From Oscheius tipulae (lineage: Eukaryota > Nematoda > Chromadorea > Rhabditida > Rhabditidae), in assembly GCA_037178975.1 (NCBI GenBank), contig JASJZH010000003.1, positions 9,176,001 through 9,240,000 on the forward strand: 64,000 bases of DNA. Reading direction: 5' to 3'. The position numbers and the translations under genes are program-made. Under the pieces are notes generated by a model, which searched no databases, had not been told where the DNA came from, and worked only from the letters and a program-made list of their open reading frames with translations. Positions 38,529-50,681 of this stretch are shown piece after piece (the first letter of the stretch is position 1; the number at the start of each line of letters is the position of its first letter).

Positions 38529-39496
38529 CTGAAAAAGTTAAAAAAAACTCTTAACTTTTACGTTTTGCTGTAGGCTTTCAGCTCTCGTATGCTGCTTATC
38601 ACGTGATAAAATGACTTAGAGCAAACCAAAAAAAAGAAGAATAATGGTCAGATCTAGTAAAATTTTGATATTTTAGACCTAAAAAGCCCAATTCCAATTC
38701 CATTTTGCACTCTTTTTTTCTTGTATGTAGTTTATCCACACGGGTATAGAGTAGTGTTTTACCACAATAAGAGCTACAAATGTCGACAAAAATCGGCAGA
38801 AATCCATTTTTCTTCGAGCTTTGGAAAAAAATGGTTTAAATTGCCGCGCGAAAGACGGTAGATTCGCGCCCAAGTATTTCGAGAGTTCGGCTGCGAGTAA
38901 ATGTGTGTCTTTATGTGGCAGCCTGATCCTGCCACGATTTTTCTGGAATATCAATGTTTTTCAGTGCTGCCCACTCATTTTCTCGGTTTCTAAGTGTGCA
39001 CAATCAATTTGCCATCAAATTTCACTCCAGTATAGTCTACTTTCGCAGAAAAAAAGTGGAATTATGGAATAGGGAACACCCGGTACCGGGATCGGTGCAA
39101 CTGTTTCCTTTCTAAAAGAGCATTTCCAGTCTTTCTACAGGACGCCTGGAAACATTCTGTGCCACATGCTGTCGAGGGTCCACGCTCCTGAAACCCATAG
39201 TTGGGTCTCGCTCGGCTCGCTGCTGCTGCTATTCAGTGCTCGATTTTTGCTCTATAATGAAGTCTGATTCCTGATGTTATCGATCAATCTCATAGTTTTC
39301 CAGCTTCGTGTGCATTTTCAGGGCATTTTTAATTGATTTTTTCCTAGACAGAAAGACAGAGATGAAGAGACAGAGAAACAGAAAGACAGGAGAGACAGAG
39401 AGAGACATAGATTAGTCTTTGTCTCCGTGACAAAGGCAAATTCAAATTCAGTCTAAAGCCTCAATGTTCATTTCAACAGAAAACACACAAAAAATT
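38529..39496. other. spacer 3' of the PRIP gene
   Basis: 968 bp. Minus-strand frame 38679-38954 is basic but has no splice context that I could connect. GAGACAGA repeat at 39350-39415. No supported gene. Confidence 0.4.
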
Positions 39497-42400
39497 TCAC
39501 AAGATCGCATCATGCGCTGGATCCGGGACCACTCTCGAGAATCTCCGTCCTCTTCTTGCTCTGAGTCTCTCTGACAGGATTCCCAGAACTCCAGCCGTGT
39601 CAAAGACCTGGGTAATGACATCCTGAGCCTCGTCTTGGGACTTGGACATCAGATTCAGTTGGGCTTTCAGCAATCTTAAGAGTGTTTAGTCTCTATGTCC
39701 GTCTATCTCTGCCCTTACCTCAAGTTCCAAGTAAAATTCTCAGCAGCTCTCGTCGCTTTTTGTCCCTTCAGACCACTTTCAGCACAGAGAAAAGACAGTT
39801 CCTCGTGACTGTTGGAAATCCTCAGGATAGACTCTTCAATCTGAAATTGAAATTGTTTTCTTACAGAGTTCCTGACAGACTTTGGCCAAGAGGATGTCGG
39901 CTTGTTGAAGCGTCGCGACCGAGTGTCCAATGAGGATCTTGAGCTTATGAAAAGAGCGTTGGAGCTGTTCAGGTATTGTTCCGGATATGGTGATTAGGGG
40001 GTAGTTCTGGTCGTCACTATCAACACAGAATGAAGGAGCTTCTTGTGAATGACCATTGGAAGAAGGGGAACTGGGTGGGGAGGCTGAAACCGGACTGTCT
40101 CTCTGTCTCTGTCTCCCAGTCATTTTGCCCCTTGTCAACTCACAATTGTTCGCCAAAGTGATCATCCTCGAGTGAATGAGTCTAAGACCCTGGCGGATAG
40201 TTCCAGCCGGTCCTAGACCACACTCTTCTTGCCATTCCAACTAAAATCTGTGGTCTATCTACCAGACTGTCGCTTACCATTGCTGCTTCAAGCTTGCTCC
40301 TCATTGATATAGAGTCGGCCAACGGAGCCACAGCCATCTTGAACTGTTCGTCCACACTTCTGATCCCGACCTGCTTCATTCCTGGAACAGGATGTTAAGA
40401 CAGGGAGACAGAGGGAGGGAGAGAGAAGAGAGAAAGAGACAGTGAAACGCACCCGTATTGACTCGGCTGTTCCTTCTCTTAACTGACATTCCTCTCTTCC
40501 GGGCCTTCTGAAAATCCAATTAGTCTCGGCATGATAAAGGAATTAAATGCTCGGGTGTTCCTAGTCGACTTACCCCTCCTCCACGTCTGTTCGTTATGGC
40601 GATGTGGACAAACAGTGTGGCACTGTCCAGTGGGTCACCCTCACTGTTAAGTAGCTTGATGTGACGGTAGCCGGGTTGAAGACACTCGAAGGGGATGGTG
40701 TACTGCCCGATGAAGTCGTCTCCGATAAAGTCGTCGTCGAGGACAAGGAATCGAACCAAAGCTAGCTCAGGGACTGTTACTTGGAACTGGAAGGACTCGT
40801 CGAAGCAAGGGTTCTGACCTGGAAAAGATTGGATAATGAGAATAAGAGACAGAGACAGAGTGATCCGTTCGTCGTGGTCGAAATGAGACAGAGACAGACT
40901 GAACTTACTGTCATTCCGAACAGTTTTTGTCCTCTCTTCGGCACAATCGACCGGCAGGCCGAAGATTTCGACCACGACGAACGGATCAGCTGAATCTCCC
41001 TTAGCAGTCGAGCCTCTGGGCCTCGGCAACTGTTGTCCCGACAGGATTTTCAGATGGAGAATCTGTGGCGCGACTGGGATCTTCTCTCCCGGACAGAAGA
41101 ATGAGTCCTTCATAATTTCTGGTTTCAGAACGTAGCCGGAGCCTCCATTCTCTGAGAATCGACCTTCCTAAAACTTTTTTTTAGCTTCCGATTCAAAAGT
41201 ACGTACCTGAAGATCCATCATGAGTCCTGGGGTCTGGTAGTTGAGCTGAACCATCTGAACACCGTGGTTCCAGAACTCTTGAGGGTTCAGGTTCGAAGAG
41301 TCTTTTCGGGACCCATTAGGAGTCACTCTGAAAAATGGAGAGGTACTCTCTCTGTCTTTCTGCCTCTTTTCTCTCCGTCTCTCCCTGTCTTTCTGTCTAC
41401 TCACTTCATCGAGTAGTCCCTTGTCGTCTGAGAGAATTCCGCAGCATAATTGTGCATCAATCGAAGACAGGTAGCCTCACAGAGTAGTGGTACATGTTTC
41501 CGGGAATTCACTGAACTTTTCCTGTAAGCTTCTGTCTCTCTGCCTCACTCGTGGCAGAATTTGGAGCTGTGGAGAGCAAATCGTTCAACTGCTTGATTTC
41601 CAGGAAAGGTGGGACCAGCTCGGATAGTTCTCTGACCAATTTTATCCTGAAAAAAGAAAAAAGTGATCAGAACGGAAGTTGTCTTTCACAATCGGTCAGA
41701 GCCCAGTGTTCCGTGTCTAGTCTTCATTTCTCGGGGGGAATCGAACCCGCGTCTTGCTGGCCCCACTAGAGGGAACTTGGCACTACGCCAAGCAAACAGT
41801 GTAGTCGCGAATTCCCCAGTGGTAAGTCTACTCACGTTTTTCCCTTCTTTCTCGGAGTTATTCCACCAATGTTGATCTCTTCGTCTTCGGTGACCGAGCC
41901 GGATTCATTGTCTGGGGAGATCTTCCTGCCCTTAAAGACTATCAATCGAAACAGAGAGACAGGAAGACAGGGTGACAGAGATACAGAGAGATTATTAAAC
42001 GAACCATGACCAGAATCTTCTGCATGAAATCAGCTGGACCCGCTGTTTCTTTCTTCCAATCTGTCGGATCTTTGGTCGGGAGGTACAACTTGTTTCCTAG
42101 ATGAGTCACAAACAGTGTGGCTGCGACTTTCTGCCAATCCGGAGCACAGTGGACAGACAAGGCTAGGATCAGTGGATAGCGGCTTCTCTCAAAGGCTGTG
42201 TCTCTTATAGCCCTCAGGGCATGAGTCAGTGGTATTCTGGTCGTTTTCCCTCCAATAGAACCATTCCTAACCATCGGTTCTGTCTCTTTGTGCTTCTCCT
42301 GTGGATCGTAGAGGTCCATCTCTACCAGACGACAATTTCTCTTGAGAGCCGAGGCGAAGCCATCGGCTGAGGCCGGTCCCAGCTGGTCCTCTACGAGGTA

Positions 42401-45228
42401 GGTTTTGTGGGAAGAGGCTATGAAGTAGCGGGAGAAGGGCTGAAAACTTATGGATCGACAGAGACAGAGACAGTACCTGTTTCATGTCCATCCAGACTAC
42501 AGAATGAGTCGGATCGAAGATCAGACAGTCATGTGACATCAGAAAGTTTGTGAAGCCGTCGACCGTCATGAATCCATTGTTCTTGGCCTCCGGGGCTGGT
42601 TCATACTGTTCAATCAAGGTCTCACAGGACTCTGATGTTACCCCGGTCATCTAAACATCACTGTCTCTCTGTCTCTCTATCAACTCACCCCCTGTTCAGT
42701 CTCCAGAAACAGTCGCAAGTCCTGACAGGACAGGTAGTCCTTGTTTGCGTATCGAACCATGAGAAAGTAGACTTCCGGGCGGGTGGAAACCTCTTTGTAT
42801 AGTTCGACGAAACCATTACGGAAGACTTTTCCTCTGTCGACTTCCTCTTGGGAGTTGGCTGCTTCCTGAAAGAGGACAGTAAATGTCTCCCTCTCTTTCT
42901 GTCACTCTCTGACTCACCTTGACCTTTGCCACAACCCTATTGAGAGCCAGTCGCTGGTTAATCTGTCGAATTAGCTTCACCGCGGTGGCTTCACTGACGA
43001 ATCCACGTCTGTCTGCGTCAGCTTCATCAAAGACCGACTGAAAATTTCTAGGCATGTTCGGACTTATTTTGGTGCACTGAACATGAGAAAGACAATAAGA
43101 AGACTTTCCACCGCACAGGACTTCGCCAGAAGGAAATGGTATTTTGGTGCGGTGCGCATTTGCAGGTGAAAGCGCGCGGACTGTTCCTTCGCAAACTCAC
43201 TTCCAGCCATCGTTCTCTGATTGTTGCCCAGGCGCTGCTTGTCGGTCGGACATCATCTGGAAGTCACTCATGATTGACAGACTGACAAAAAAAATAAGTC
43301 TCTGCCTCTGTTTCTCTGTCTCTCCCTGTCTATCTGTCCCTCTATCTCTCACGTCTGTTCGTGGTCAAAGCCATGAGTCCAGTGGTCCAGATGTTCGCAT
43401 CCTCAGCCGTGGCCGCCACTAAATCCAGGGAATCATAGTTCTCTCCATAGATAACAGAAAAGACACACTCTTCTTGCAGATCACTCAGGAGACTTTCACT
43501 CGTTCTGATTAACTCGGCATTCTTTCCGAGACGCACTTCTTTGATCTCCTCGACGGCGACTGAGAAAACATTGTTTATGCTTTCTTTCTGGAACTCACTT
43601 CTGGCCTTGTGGGGCTTCTTATTGGTCGGAGTCCAGCGGATATGAGACAAGTCAGCATCGAGACTGAAGAATCGTCGAAACTGTCTTCCTGTTCCTCGGA
43701 GCTTGATGAATTCACAGCCTTGTTGCATCAGATTGTAGCAGTCGGTCACTGAAAAGTCTCTGTATCTGTCTCTGTGTCTGTTTTTTTGTTCTCACCATTA
43801 GAAATCTTCTTATCCTCATTCCTCGACGAGAAAGAAACGGTCTTCCGGCCAGAGGCCGGAGACCGATTGCGGCCGTTACGGTTGATGAGCGAGGAGCGCA
43901 GGGCTTTTCTAGAAAACGCAACAATGTGCGGGTTTCTAATTGGATAATTGTCCTGAAGCTGTGGTGTTCTCTGTCATTCCCCGAGGCAATACGGGTGAAA
44001 CATAGAAAGAAAAAGCAGACAGCTTGCCGCGCGCCGAAGGTAATCTCGGATTGGCTTTGGGCTCAACGGGGGGCACACATCAAAATCTAATTAGAGGATC
44101 CAATGAGCGTTTCTGTTTTCCCCCAATCCAAAAGAGGTGATATCGTACGGGTGAGAAAAGACTTAGAGCTCACAGAAGAGACATGGCGTGTTTGAGTCGT
44201 CATGTAAACTATGTTGAGCCCTGTCTCCCTCCCTCTCTCTCTCCTCTAAAAAGAGCCTCCCGGGGGCAACTCGGCTCGCGCGTATTCTAATGAACGTCCC
44301 ATTTTGGCTTCAGAGACCCGAAACTTCAAGAATCTGCGCGCGTCATTCGGACCAGGAAACTCTCAATTTAGGGAATGTCTTCCGCACCCGTTCTAGTTCG
44401 CCTAGTGGGTCAGAAATCGAACCAAAATTTGTTTATGCCATGCCAGACACTCGACTAATACTTTTAGACACTTTCTTGTTGACAAAAATTGCTAAAATGG
44501 TTATAAACGAAGAAATAAAATATATAAAAGTGAGCCCAGAGATCCGAACCCGGATCTTGTGGACAAGAGACGGGCAGCAGACCACTGCATTACGCGGGCA
44601 AGTTTTACGGCTTTCTTAAAAAAGTCTATAAGACATTGGTGTTTGAGACACCATGGTGAGACAGCATCTATCATTAGTGTCAAGAGGTGGGTACAAGAAC
44701 ATCATTTTTGCATGTCGGCTTATTTAGCAAAGTTGTAGATTTCGACTTGCTCTACAACTTTCCAGAACATGCCAAGAGTCAAAAATGCTGTTTTCAGTGA
44801 GATACTGCGGTTATCCTAGGAGAACACAGTAAACTTTAAAAAGTGAGAAAGAGACCTACTTGGCAGTAGTTGCTCGCATCCTAACTGACTCAACTCCTCC
44901 TCGAAATCTCGTTTTTAAGCTCGAGACTCACACGAGAAGGAGAGAGGTCAAAAGGGCGTAGTGCCTCCGGGGAGAGGCTGTGTTCCCTCTCTCAGCGGCG
45001 TCAGCCACTCCTAATGAAGACCGATTCGAATTTCGCGCCAAATTGAGTCAAAAAAACTAAGCGGATACCTCTCACGGGTGAAACAGAAGACTCTAATTGC
45101 ACTTGATCTTCGCCTCGTATTTCTAGGGAATATGCAAGGGGCCCCATAGCAATTTACATAGAGACTGACCTGTTGGCAAACGGCACATGCAGATTCCGTG
45201 GTGAGACGTTTTCATCGCTGTCGGACAT
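39497..45228 (-). CDS. pll-1: PRIP/PLC-L-like protein (catalytically inactive phospholipase C)
   Basis: PRIP (PLCL1/2) proteins keep PLC architecture, bind InsP3 and scaffold phosphatases/trafficking factors but do not hydrolyse PIP2. Twenty exons on minus: 45228-45170, 43908-43796, 43748-43599, 43559-43353, 43256-43201, 43037-42918, 42865-42689, 42650-42477, 42439-42005, 41930-41836, 41646-41549, 41510-41405, 41327-41207, 41167-40909, 40818-40574, 40507-40453, 40381-40278, 40240-39881, 39840-39719, 39674-39497; phases agree, giving 1077 residues (human PLCL1 about 1095). Domains: PH about 60-178 (KTVSFSS before it, [16 protein letters not shown]), EF-like 185-350, X 353-497, Y about 535-660 ([15 protein letters not shown]), C2 about 680-805 ([27 protein letters not shown]). 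In X, SSHNTYL is SSHKTYL, the second catalytic His is absent and the LENHC Glu is lost. The 1261-bp first intron is mostly AT-rich. pll-1 is the recalled C. elegans name. Confidence 0.9.
40861..40988. repeat. 24-bp perfect inverted repeat between PRIP exon 14 and its downstream intron
   Basis: Bases 40861-40884 in the intron are the exact reverse complement of 40965-40988 in exon 14, which encodes the C2-domain stretch DPFVVVE. The exon 14 donor (GTAAGT at 40908-40903) lies in the 80-bp loop. The intronic copy is embedded in GAGACAGA repeat. Confidence 0.95.
41728..41800 (-). repeat. tRNA-like pseudo-element in PRIP intron
   Basis: Minus strand TTGGCGTAGTGCCAAG (A-box-like) and GCGGGTTCGATTCC (perfect B box) inside the intron 41835-41647, sense to the gene. 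The 5' half does not fold as a tRNA. Confidence 0.45.
44537..44605 (-). repeat. tRNA-like pseudo-element in PRIP intron 1
   Basis: Minus strand GCGTAATGCAGTGGTCTGCT (A box) and ATCCGGGTTCGGATCTC (B box), about the right distance apart. The anticodon arm is irregular and no terminator T-run follows closely. Confidence 0.45.
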
Positions 45229-45243
45229 CCGCTCTCTAGATGC
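45229..45243 (-). other. PRIP 5' leader with splice/trans-splice acceptor
   Basis: Minus strand TTTTTTGCAG is followed by a 14-nt leader (45242-45229) and the ATG at 45228. No upstream coding exon was found, which suits a spliced-leader acceptor. Confidence 0.4.
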
Positions 45244-45287
45244 TGCAAAAAAGAAAAGGATTAAGGGAGGAATCCCATTGGAGAAGC

Positions 45288-45290
<3 letters not shown>

Positions 45291-45332
<42 letters not shown>
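45291..45332. repeat. (AG)n microsatellite
   Basis: A pure AG run of about 42 bp. Confidence 0.95.
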
Positions 45333-45335
<3 letters not shown>

Positions 45336-45424
45336 TATCGTGATTGCTCTTCTCAGAGACACGTCAATTGCCTTCAAAACGGAAATGCTTCGAAGAAGTG
45401 CGAGTGGCGTAACTTGTCTTGGGA

Positions 45425-45680
45425 GAGAGACAGGGAGACAGAGAGACAAAGAAACAGAGAGTCACAGAGATATAGAGAGACAAAGAGAAGAGAGACAGAG
45501 AGACAAGAAGTCAGAGAGGCAGAGAGCCAGAGAGATAGACAGAGAAACAAGAGACACAGAGACAAGAAAAAAAGAGACAGTAAGACAGAGACAACGAGAG
45601 AGATAGAGAAAAAAAAGACAGAGAGACAGAGGGACATAGGGCAGAGATAAAGAATGACTGAGAGGCAAAGAGATAGAGAA
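45425..45680. repeat. degenerate GAGACAGA tract
   Basis: About 250 bp of GAGACAGAGAGACAAAGAGA-type sequence; the longest such tract in the window. Confidence 0.9.
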
Positions 45681-47645
45681 ACTTGTTGCAAACCCTAAGG
45701 CGGGAGAGATCTCCGGCTGCTTGTTAGTACGAGTCTCTCTGAAAGGACAGACACTTGTTTGGATCCAATTATGAGCAAGAGGGACATTTTCAGAACTGAT
45801 CCCTGATTTCTTCTAATGCAAAAGGAACACTACGATACTGACTGGAGAGAGAAACCAGCTGTGCCCTAACAACAATAACGGTATTCCAGAGGGTCAAATT
45901 AGCTACGATTTCTGCGCCATCTCTCCCGCCTCATCCAAGAAAGTGTGTCCTGATTAGACCGGATTAGAGGGGAAATGTTATCATGAGGACGAAGCTTCGA
46001 GACTCTCTCCGTATCTCTGTCTCTGTTTCTCTCTCCCTCTGTCACTCTGTCCATCCGTCTCTCTGTCTTTCTCTCGCCCAGTCACGTGTCATCATACCCT
46101 TAGGGAACAAACTGCTTATGCCTAAATGGCTGTGTCGTTTTGGAAACCAAAAGAGGAAAACATCTCTATTTTGAGGCGTCGATTCCGACTGACGGATGGG
46201 GGCTTTGTCTTTGTACACGCGAGAGAGAGAGAAAGATAGAAGAGTCTCCGAATGGCTTCCGGTCAAAACAAAGAGAGAAAAAGTTAACAGAAACTCTGAT
46301 TGCAGGGGGATGTTATTGAATGTTGTCTTAAAAATTTTTGCAAGGAGCATGTGCAATTTTCGATGTCTCCGTTCTGTTGACGTCAGTAATTAGAGGGGAT
46401 ATTTTGAATTTCACGATTTGGCTTTCAAGAAATCGTGTGCTCATTGACGCAATAAAATTTATCCAAAGAGTAGAGAAAGTGAGGTCACAAAGTGAACTAA
46501 GTTTGTGAAAGGACAGAGAGACAAAGAGACAAAGGTACCGTCAAACTCCGCCGGAGTTTCGGACTCGCGCGCGCTATCTTTAGTTTGCGCGCGGCACCAA
46601 AATGTCAACTCGTTCTGACGTACCGCTGTGCCCTGGAATGTTACTTCATCATCTTTTTCATATTCAGAGCTTCAAAATGAAACCGAACGCCTAAATTTTG
46701 GGCCCTAAAAGTTACAGGGAAGTGGAAGCGCTCAGATTTACTCTTTTAAAACTAGGGGAAAGAGAAAAAGTTGATGTATTACAAGTAAAGTGCGTTTCTT
46801 GATAGTTTTGTCTTTGTGACAGCTAGTACTTTCAAAACGGGAGTCGACAAGCCTGAGAGGGAGAGAAAATAATTGGACTCTCCCCGCGTGGTGTGGTGCT
46901 GTGGGAAAGAACATTCGTTCTTCTTTTCTCACACCGACATAAGCCAACTTTGATGAAAAGGGTGAGAGGATGAGGAAAAAGGGGAACTAGAGCCGATATC
47001 TGGAAGAGGTCAAAGGGACAAAAAGTGCACCCTAGGGGAAGACGAAAGGGAGAGAGATGATGGTCTAATTGGGAGAAGTTTCCAAAACGGAAGGATCTGA
47101 CGACAGCGGGACTGGGAGAGATTTTTTCTCACGAGGATTTGACATATTGGATGACTGGAAGGAGAAAGATAGAGACAGAGAGACCTGGAGAGATTCGAGT
47201 AGATCAAAGGGGAAGAGATGCGTACTGATTTGGTTAGCCTAGGAGGGAGAGAGTGAGTGGACTCAAATAGATATGACGAGAAGAGAGCGAGAAGTGAAGA
47301 AGAAATAGATGGAATTGTTGATGACAGCCAAGTCAAGTGCCAGTGAGGGTGATAGAGACTTTTTTTGAGAAAATAAGTGTAAACGGAGTGAATTAATTTC
47401 TCGACTGGAGACTTGCGAAACTGCATCGAAAATGCGACCAGCTGGGATGATTAATCGAAGGTTTAAGTTTCTTTTAGTTCTGAGAGAAAGAGGTATAACT
47501 CAAGAGATGCTACTAACTTGATCTTCTTTACAAGAATTGTATCAAGAAAAGTTTTACTGCAACATCTGTTTCGAGGCATCACTGGTCGTGGTTCTGTCGC
47601 CGGCGGGCTTCTTCCCTTCATGCAGATCCGGCAACATGGTCAGGC

Positions 47646-47908
47646 TCATCCGAAGTTGGCGTAGTCGAGCATCCGTCTGTGGAAGTAGCTGATCACGACG
47701 GTCAGGATCGAGGCAACGCAAATGGCAGCCATCAAGTTGTATTCCAGCAGAGTGTAGAGTCCCTGCTGATGGCGGCAGTTCTGAATAACAGTGTCCGCCT
47801 CTGTATCTATGTACCTCTATCTCTCAATCCAAAGTAGCCTACCCTGAGCTCTTCTTCAAAGACATAAGTGTTCTCCACAAGATGCAAAGCCGTTCGGATA
47901 GTAGAATA
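47646..47908 (-). CDS. last two exons of an unrecognised membrane protein
   Basis: Exons 47908-47843 and 47780-47646 join in frame (AGG|AAC), giving 66 residues to TGA. They read through a FEEELR/NCRHQQG junction, then a hydrophobic helix (YNLMAAICVASILTVVISYF) and a short tail ending MLDYANFG. A Cys just before a final membrane helix is compatible with a tetraspanin C-terminus, but the match is weak. Upstream exons were not found; on the minus strand they would have to lie within or beyond the twist gene. The first exon has a clean ATTGCAG acceptor. Confidence 0.45.
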
Positions 47909-48120
47909 CTGCAATTTCAAAATGAACTTTCAAAAAAATAGCTTTCTCCTTTTCTTATCGGGGTCATCTGAGGTGAATAGTCTCAAGTTTCGTCTCGCCA
48001 CTAATGAGGCTGTATATCAGCTCGGGGGCCCTGCTATAAACAAAGAGAGCCGAGGGTGGAGGGGCGGGATCCTTTCCTCCCTGACTCCCTGACAGTTACC
48101 GTAGTGTTAGCCGCATTCAG

Positions 48121-49532
48121 ATGGCCCCGAAGAAGCGTCTCAATCGGAAGGCGAACAAGAACGAGGAGGAAAATGTCCAGCAGCGTACCTGTGCCAACAA
48201 GAGGGAGCGACAGAGGACCAAGGTGGGTAGTTTTTTTTTTAATTCTTTTAGTTTCTACTACAAAAAGCTTTCGTGTTCACTATTGAAAGCCTTTTTAAAT
48301 CTAAAACATCTATGTTTTAAACAGAAACTTCTACAATTACAGTACTTCCTTTCAGCAGTTGCACCCAAAAGACCTTCTTCTAGAGGTTATTTTTCTGATC
48401 CGATGACTGGTTTCAATCTTTAGCATGTCTAAAAAATTATAAAACGGATCTGGATCTACAACTTTGAAGGACTTCATTTTGCTCGAAACTCACGTTTCCC
48501 AGCTGAAACAAGACTGATGCGATGCGCTAGGAGCTCGTGACTTTGAGATCTTTTTTTTCCTTATGTATTCGATGGTCTCTGGATTAGAAAAAGACGATGA
48601 GACAGCCTTCCAAGGCAGTGGGCATCTTCAGAACGGTTAATTGTTTTGGTGCGGCGCGCAAAGTAACACGGCTATCAGGCTGCCTGCTTGGCTCGAAGCA
48701 CTGTAAGCGGATTGTATGAAGAACTGGTAGTAACCTAGAACAGGTTCCTCTTCCTCCCGGCGGCTCTGAGCTACGATTTTTGCGAATTTGACAGGAGAAT
48801 TCCCATAAAAATCTAGTCTATATCTGTCTCTCTGTCCTGCACCTCTATTTACTACACCCTCCGCTTACTGTAGGTTCCTCTTCCTCCCGGCGGCTCTCTC
48901 TCTCAGCCCGTAAAACCTTGCCGCCAGACATTAATCGCCAGACAGAAGGCGCTGAGAACAAGAAAATTCTTGCAGGAACTCAACGAAGCCTTCACCCAGC
49001 TCCGGAAGATCATCCCCTCGATGCCGTCGGACAAAATGAGCAAGATCCACACTCTGAAAATAGCCGCGGATTATATCAAATTCTTGGATCAGGTACGGAA
49101 GGAAATTGACTGGCTGATAGAAGTTTTAGGTGAAAAGAGACGGAGGGAAGCTGTTCGGAGTGGACGTCTTCGACGAGAAGGGGTATGGACTTCAGACCTC
49201 GTTCAATCTCTGGCGGAGTGCTCAGCCTGGACAACAGACAAACCTTCTGGGCATGACTCTCCCTCCTCCTCTGCCGAATCTTCCTCCTTACAATTACTAT
49301 CTGATGAAACAGGGTGAGTCGAAAGTGAAAGAGAGACAGAGGACAGAGAACAGAGAACAGAAAGACAACGAGATAGATAGATTAGGAAAGAGACAGAGAG
49401 ACAAAGAGATAGACAGACGGAGAGAGACAGAGACAGTTATGCTTATACTGTTATCGCCCCATCTCTTACCATAAACTGTTTACAGAGTACCTCGAAACCG
49501 GCGGACCGGCCTCTTCCGACCTCATGTGGTAG
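48121..49532 (+). CDS. hlh-8: Twist-family bHLH transcription factor
   Basis: Twist proteins are bHLH regulators of mesoderm fate that bind E-boxes in the nucleus. Exons 48121-48222, 48976-49092, 49130-49313, 49486-49532; phases agree, giving 149 residues (C. elegans HLH-8 is somewhat longer). The basic region [14 protein letters not shown] is followed directly by helix-loop-helix [20 protein letters not shown] and [15 protein letters not shown], typical of Twist. A WR-like motif (SFNLWRSAQ) lies after it, then a Pro-rich tail. The splice between basic region and helix 1 is phase 0. The 753-bp first intron holds a 26-bp direct repeat. The ATG at 48121 was chosen as the start of a short basic N-terminus ([10 protein letters not shown]). 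Confidence 0.88.
48742..48897. repeat. 26-bp direct repeat in twist intron 1
   Basis: AGGTTCCTCTTCCTCCCGGC continuing GGCTCT occurs at 48742-48767 and again at 48872-48897, 130 bp apart, with no mismatch. Confidence 0.95.
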
Positions 49533-49571
49533 CTCCAAACCATGTTGTTCGATATCTGTACATATCCAGAG

Positions 49572-49577
49572 AATAAA
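49572..49577 (+). terminator. poly(A) signal of twist
   Basis: AATAAA 40 nt after the stop codon. Confidence 0.75.
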
Positions 49578-50637
49578 AAGTGCCTTTCGCAAGTCGGTCG
49601 AGTACAGAAAAAGAGCAACGATTTATGTGCTCGTTGTTTTTACGACTAATGCGTTCGGGCCAGATGTGCCAACCGGAGAGACGAAGAAGAAACTCGATGG
49701 CTATTGATCTAGTCCGAGACAGGGTGGGACAAAGAAAGTTGCAGATCGGAAAGATTGGTTTTGAACTAGAAGTGTACCTCTGTCTTCTTGTCTCTCAGTC
49801 TCTCTGTATCTATGTCTCTCCGTCTTTCTGTCTCTCTGTCTCTATCGTCGGTCACGACCCAATCCATCATTTTCTCGCCATAAAATCCCCTGTGCGGGAC
49901 AAAGTGCACTTTGGTAGTGAAAAGGAGCAGAGATAGGCGGCTTATGGAAGCCATTGTTCCCTTCAGAATACCAGATTGCTAATGGAAGAGACGCCGCGTG
50001 ATTCTGACTCATTCACCGCCAGTCTTCTCGCCATTTCCGTTCGAATTGAGGACACGGCCAAGTGATGGTTTATCACAGGTTATCAGGCGTGAGAAAACAA
50101 GAACCGGTTGTTCTTTCTGTGCCCTTCTTTTTATCTGTAAAATTGGATCTGTTCTGTTCTGGTCACTGTTGCTTTCTTGCCTTTTTCTCCCGAGCACTTC
50201 TTTTACCGAAAAATGTTGCAGTAGAACCAGTCACAGTGGCTGATATCGCGCCCTTCCTTGCTATGTTGCCTTTTTGGACATGAATTTAAGTTAATAGGCT
50301 ACAGTTTTTGCAACATGATTAACCAACAATAGAGCAAATAATCAATCAATTGCTCAAGCTGTCGGTCAATGATCAGTTCTTCTAGACTCGGTTTTCGTGC
50401 TTTGACATAATTGTAAACTTGTAGAGCAGACAAAAATCGTCAACTCATCAGAATATGTTAAGTTTTGAAAATGACGTTATCAAGTCGAAAACTGCGTAAA
50501 AAGTAAGAGGTTGGGGCTTTCTGTTTCTTAGAAGAAGTCAGCACTTCTACTAGTAAATTTTCGCCGCGCCACTTACTCAAATGACTCAGTTGTCTGAGGC
50601 GCGTCTGTGGTCAAGAGGTCACAGGTACCAATTCCCC

Positions 50638-50681
<44 letters not shown>

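Larger units (their letters stand above)
45244..47645. other. gene-free 2.4 kb upstream of PRIP
   Basis: Contains (AG)n at 45291-45332, a long GAGACAGA/GAGAGACA tract at 45425-45680, further repeat at 45990-46080 and 47150-47200, and the GC-rich palindromic words GCGCGC near 46560-46600. It probably carries the PRIP promoter. Arg/Glu-rich and Leu/Ser-rich frames here are repeat translation, not genes. Confidence 0.6.

Noticed and set aside
38679-38954. Basic 91-codon minus-strand frame
   Set aside because: No upstream partner and no recognisable family; composition alone is not enough.
40781-40993. Plus-strand frame containing DPFVVVE
   Set aside because: This is the 24-bp inverted copy of PRIP exon 14, not a separate coding region.
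45240-45691. Arg/Glu/Gln-rich and Leu/Ser-rich long open frames
   Set aside because: They are translations of the GAGACAGA simple repeat on either strand.
47010-47426. 138-codon minus-strand frame
   Set aside because: Ser/Leu-rich translation of GAGAGA-type DNA upstream of PRIP.
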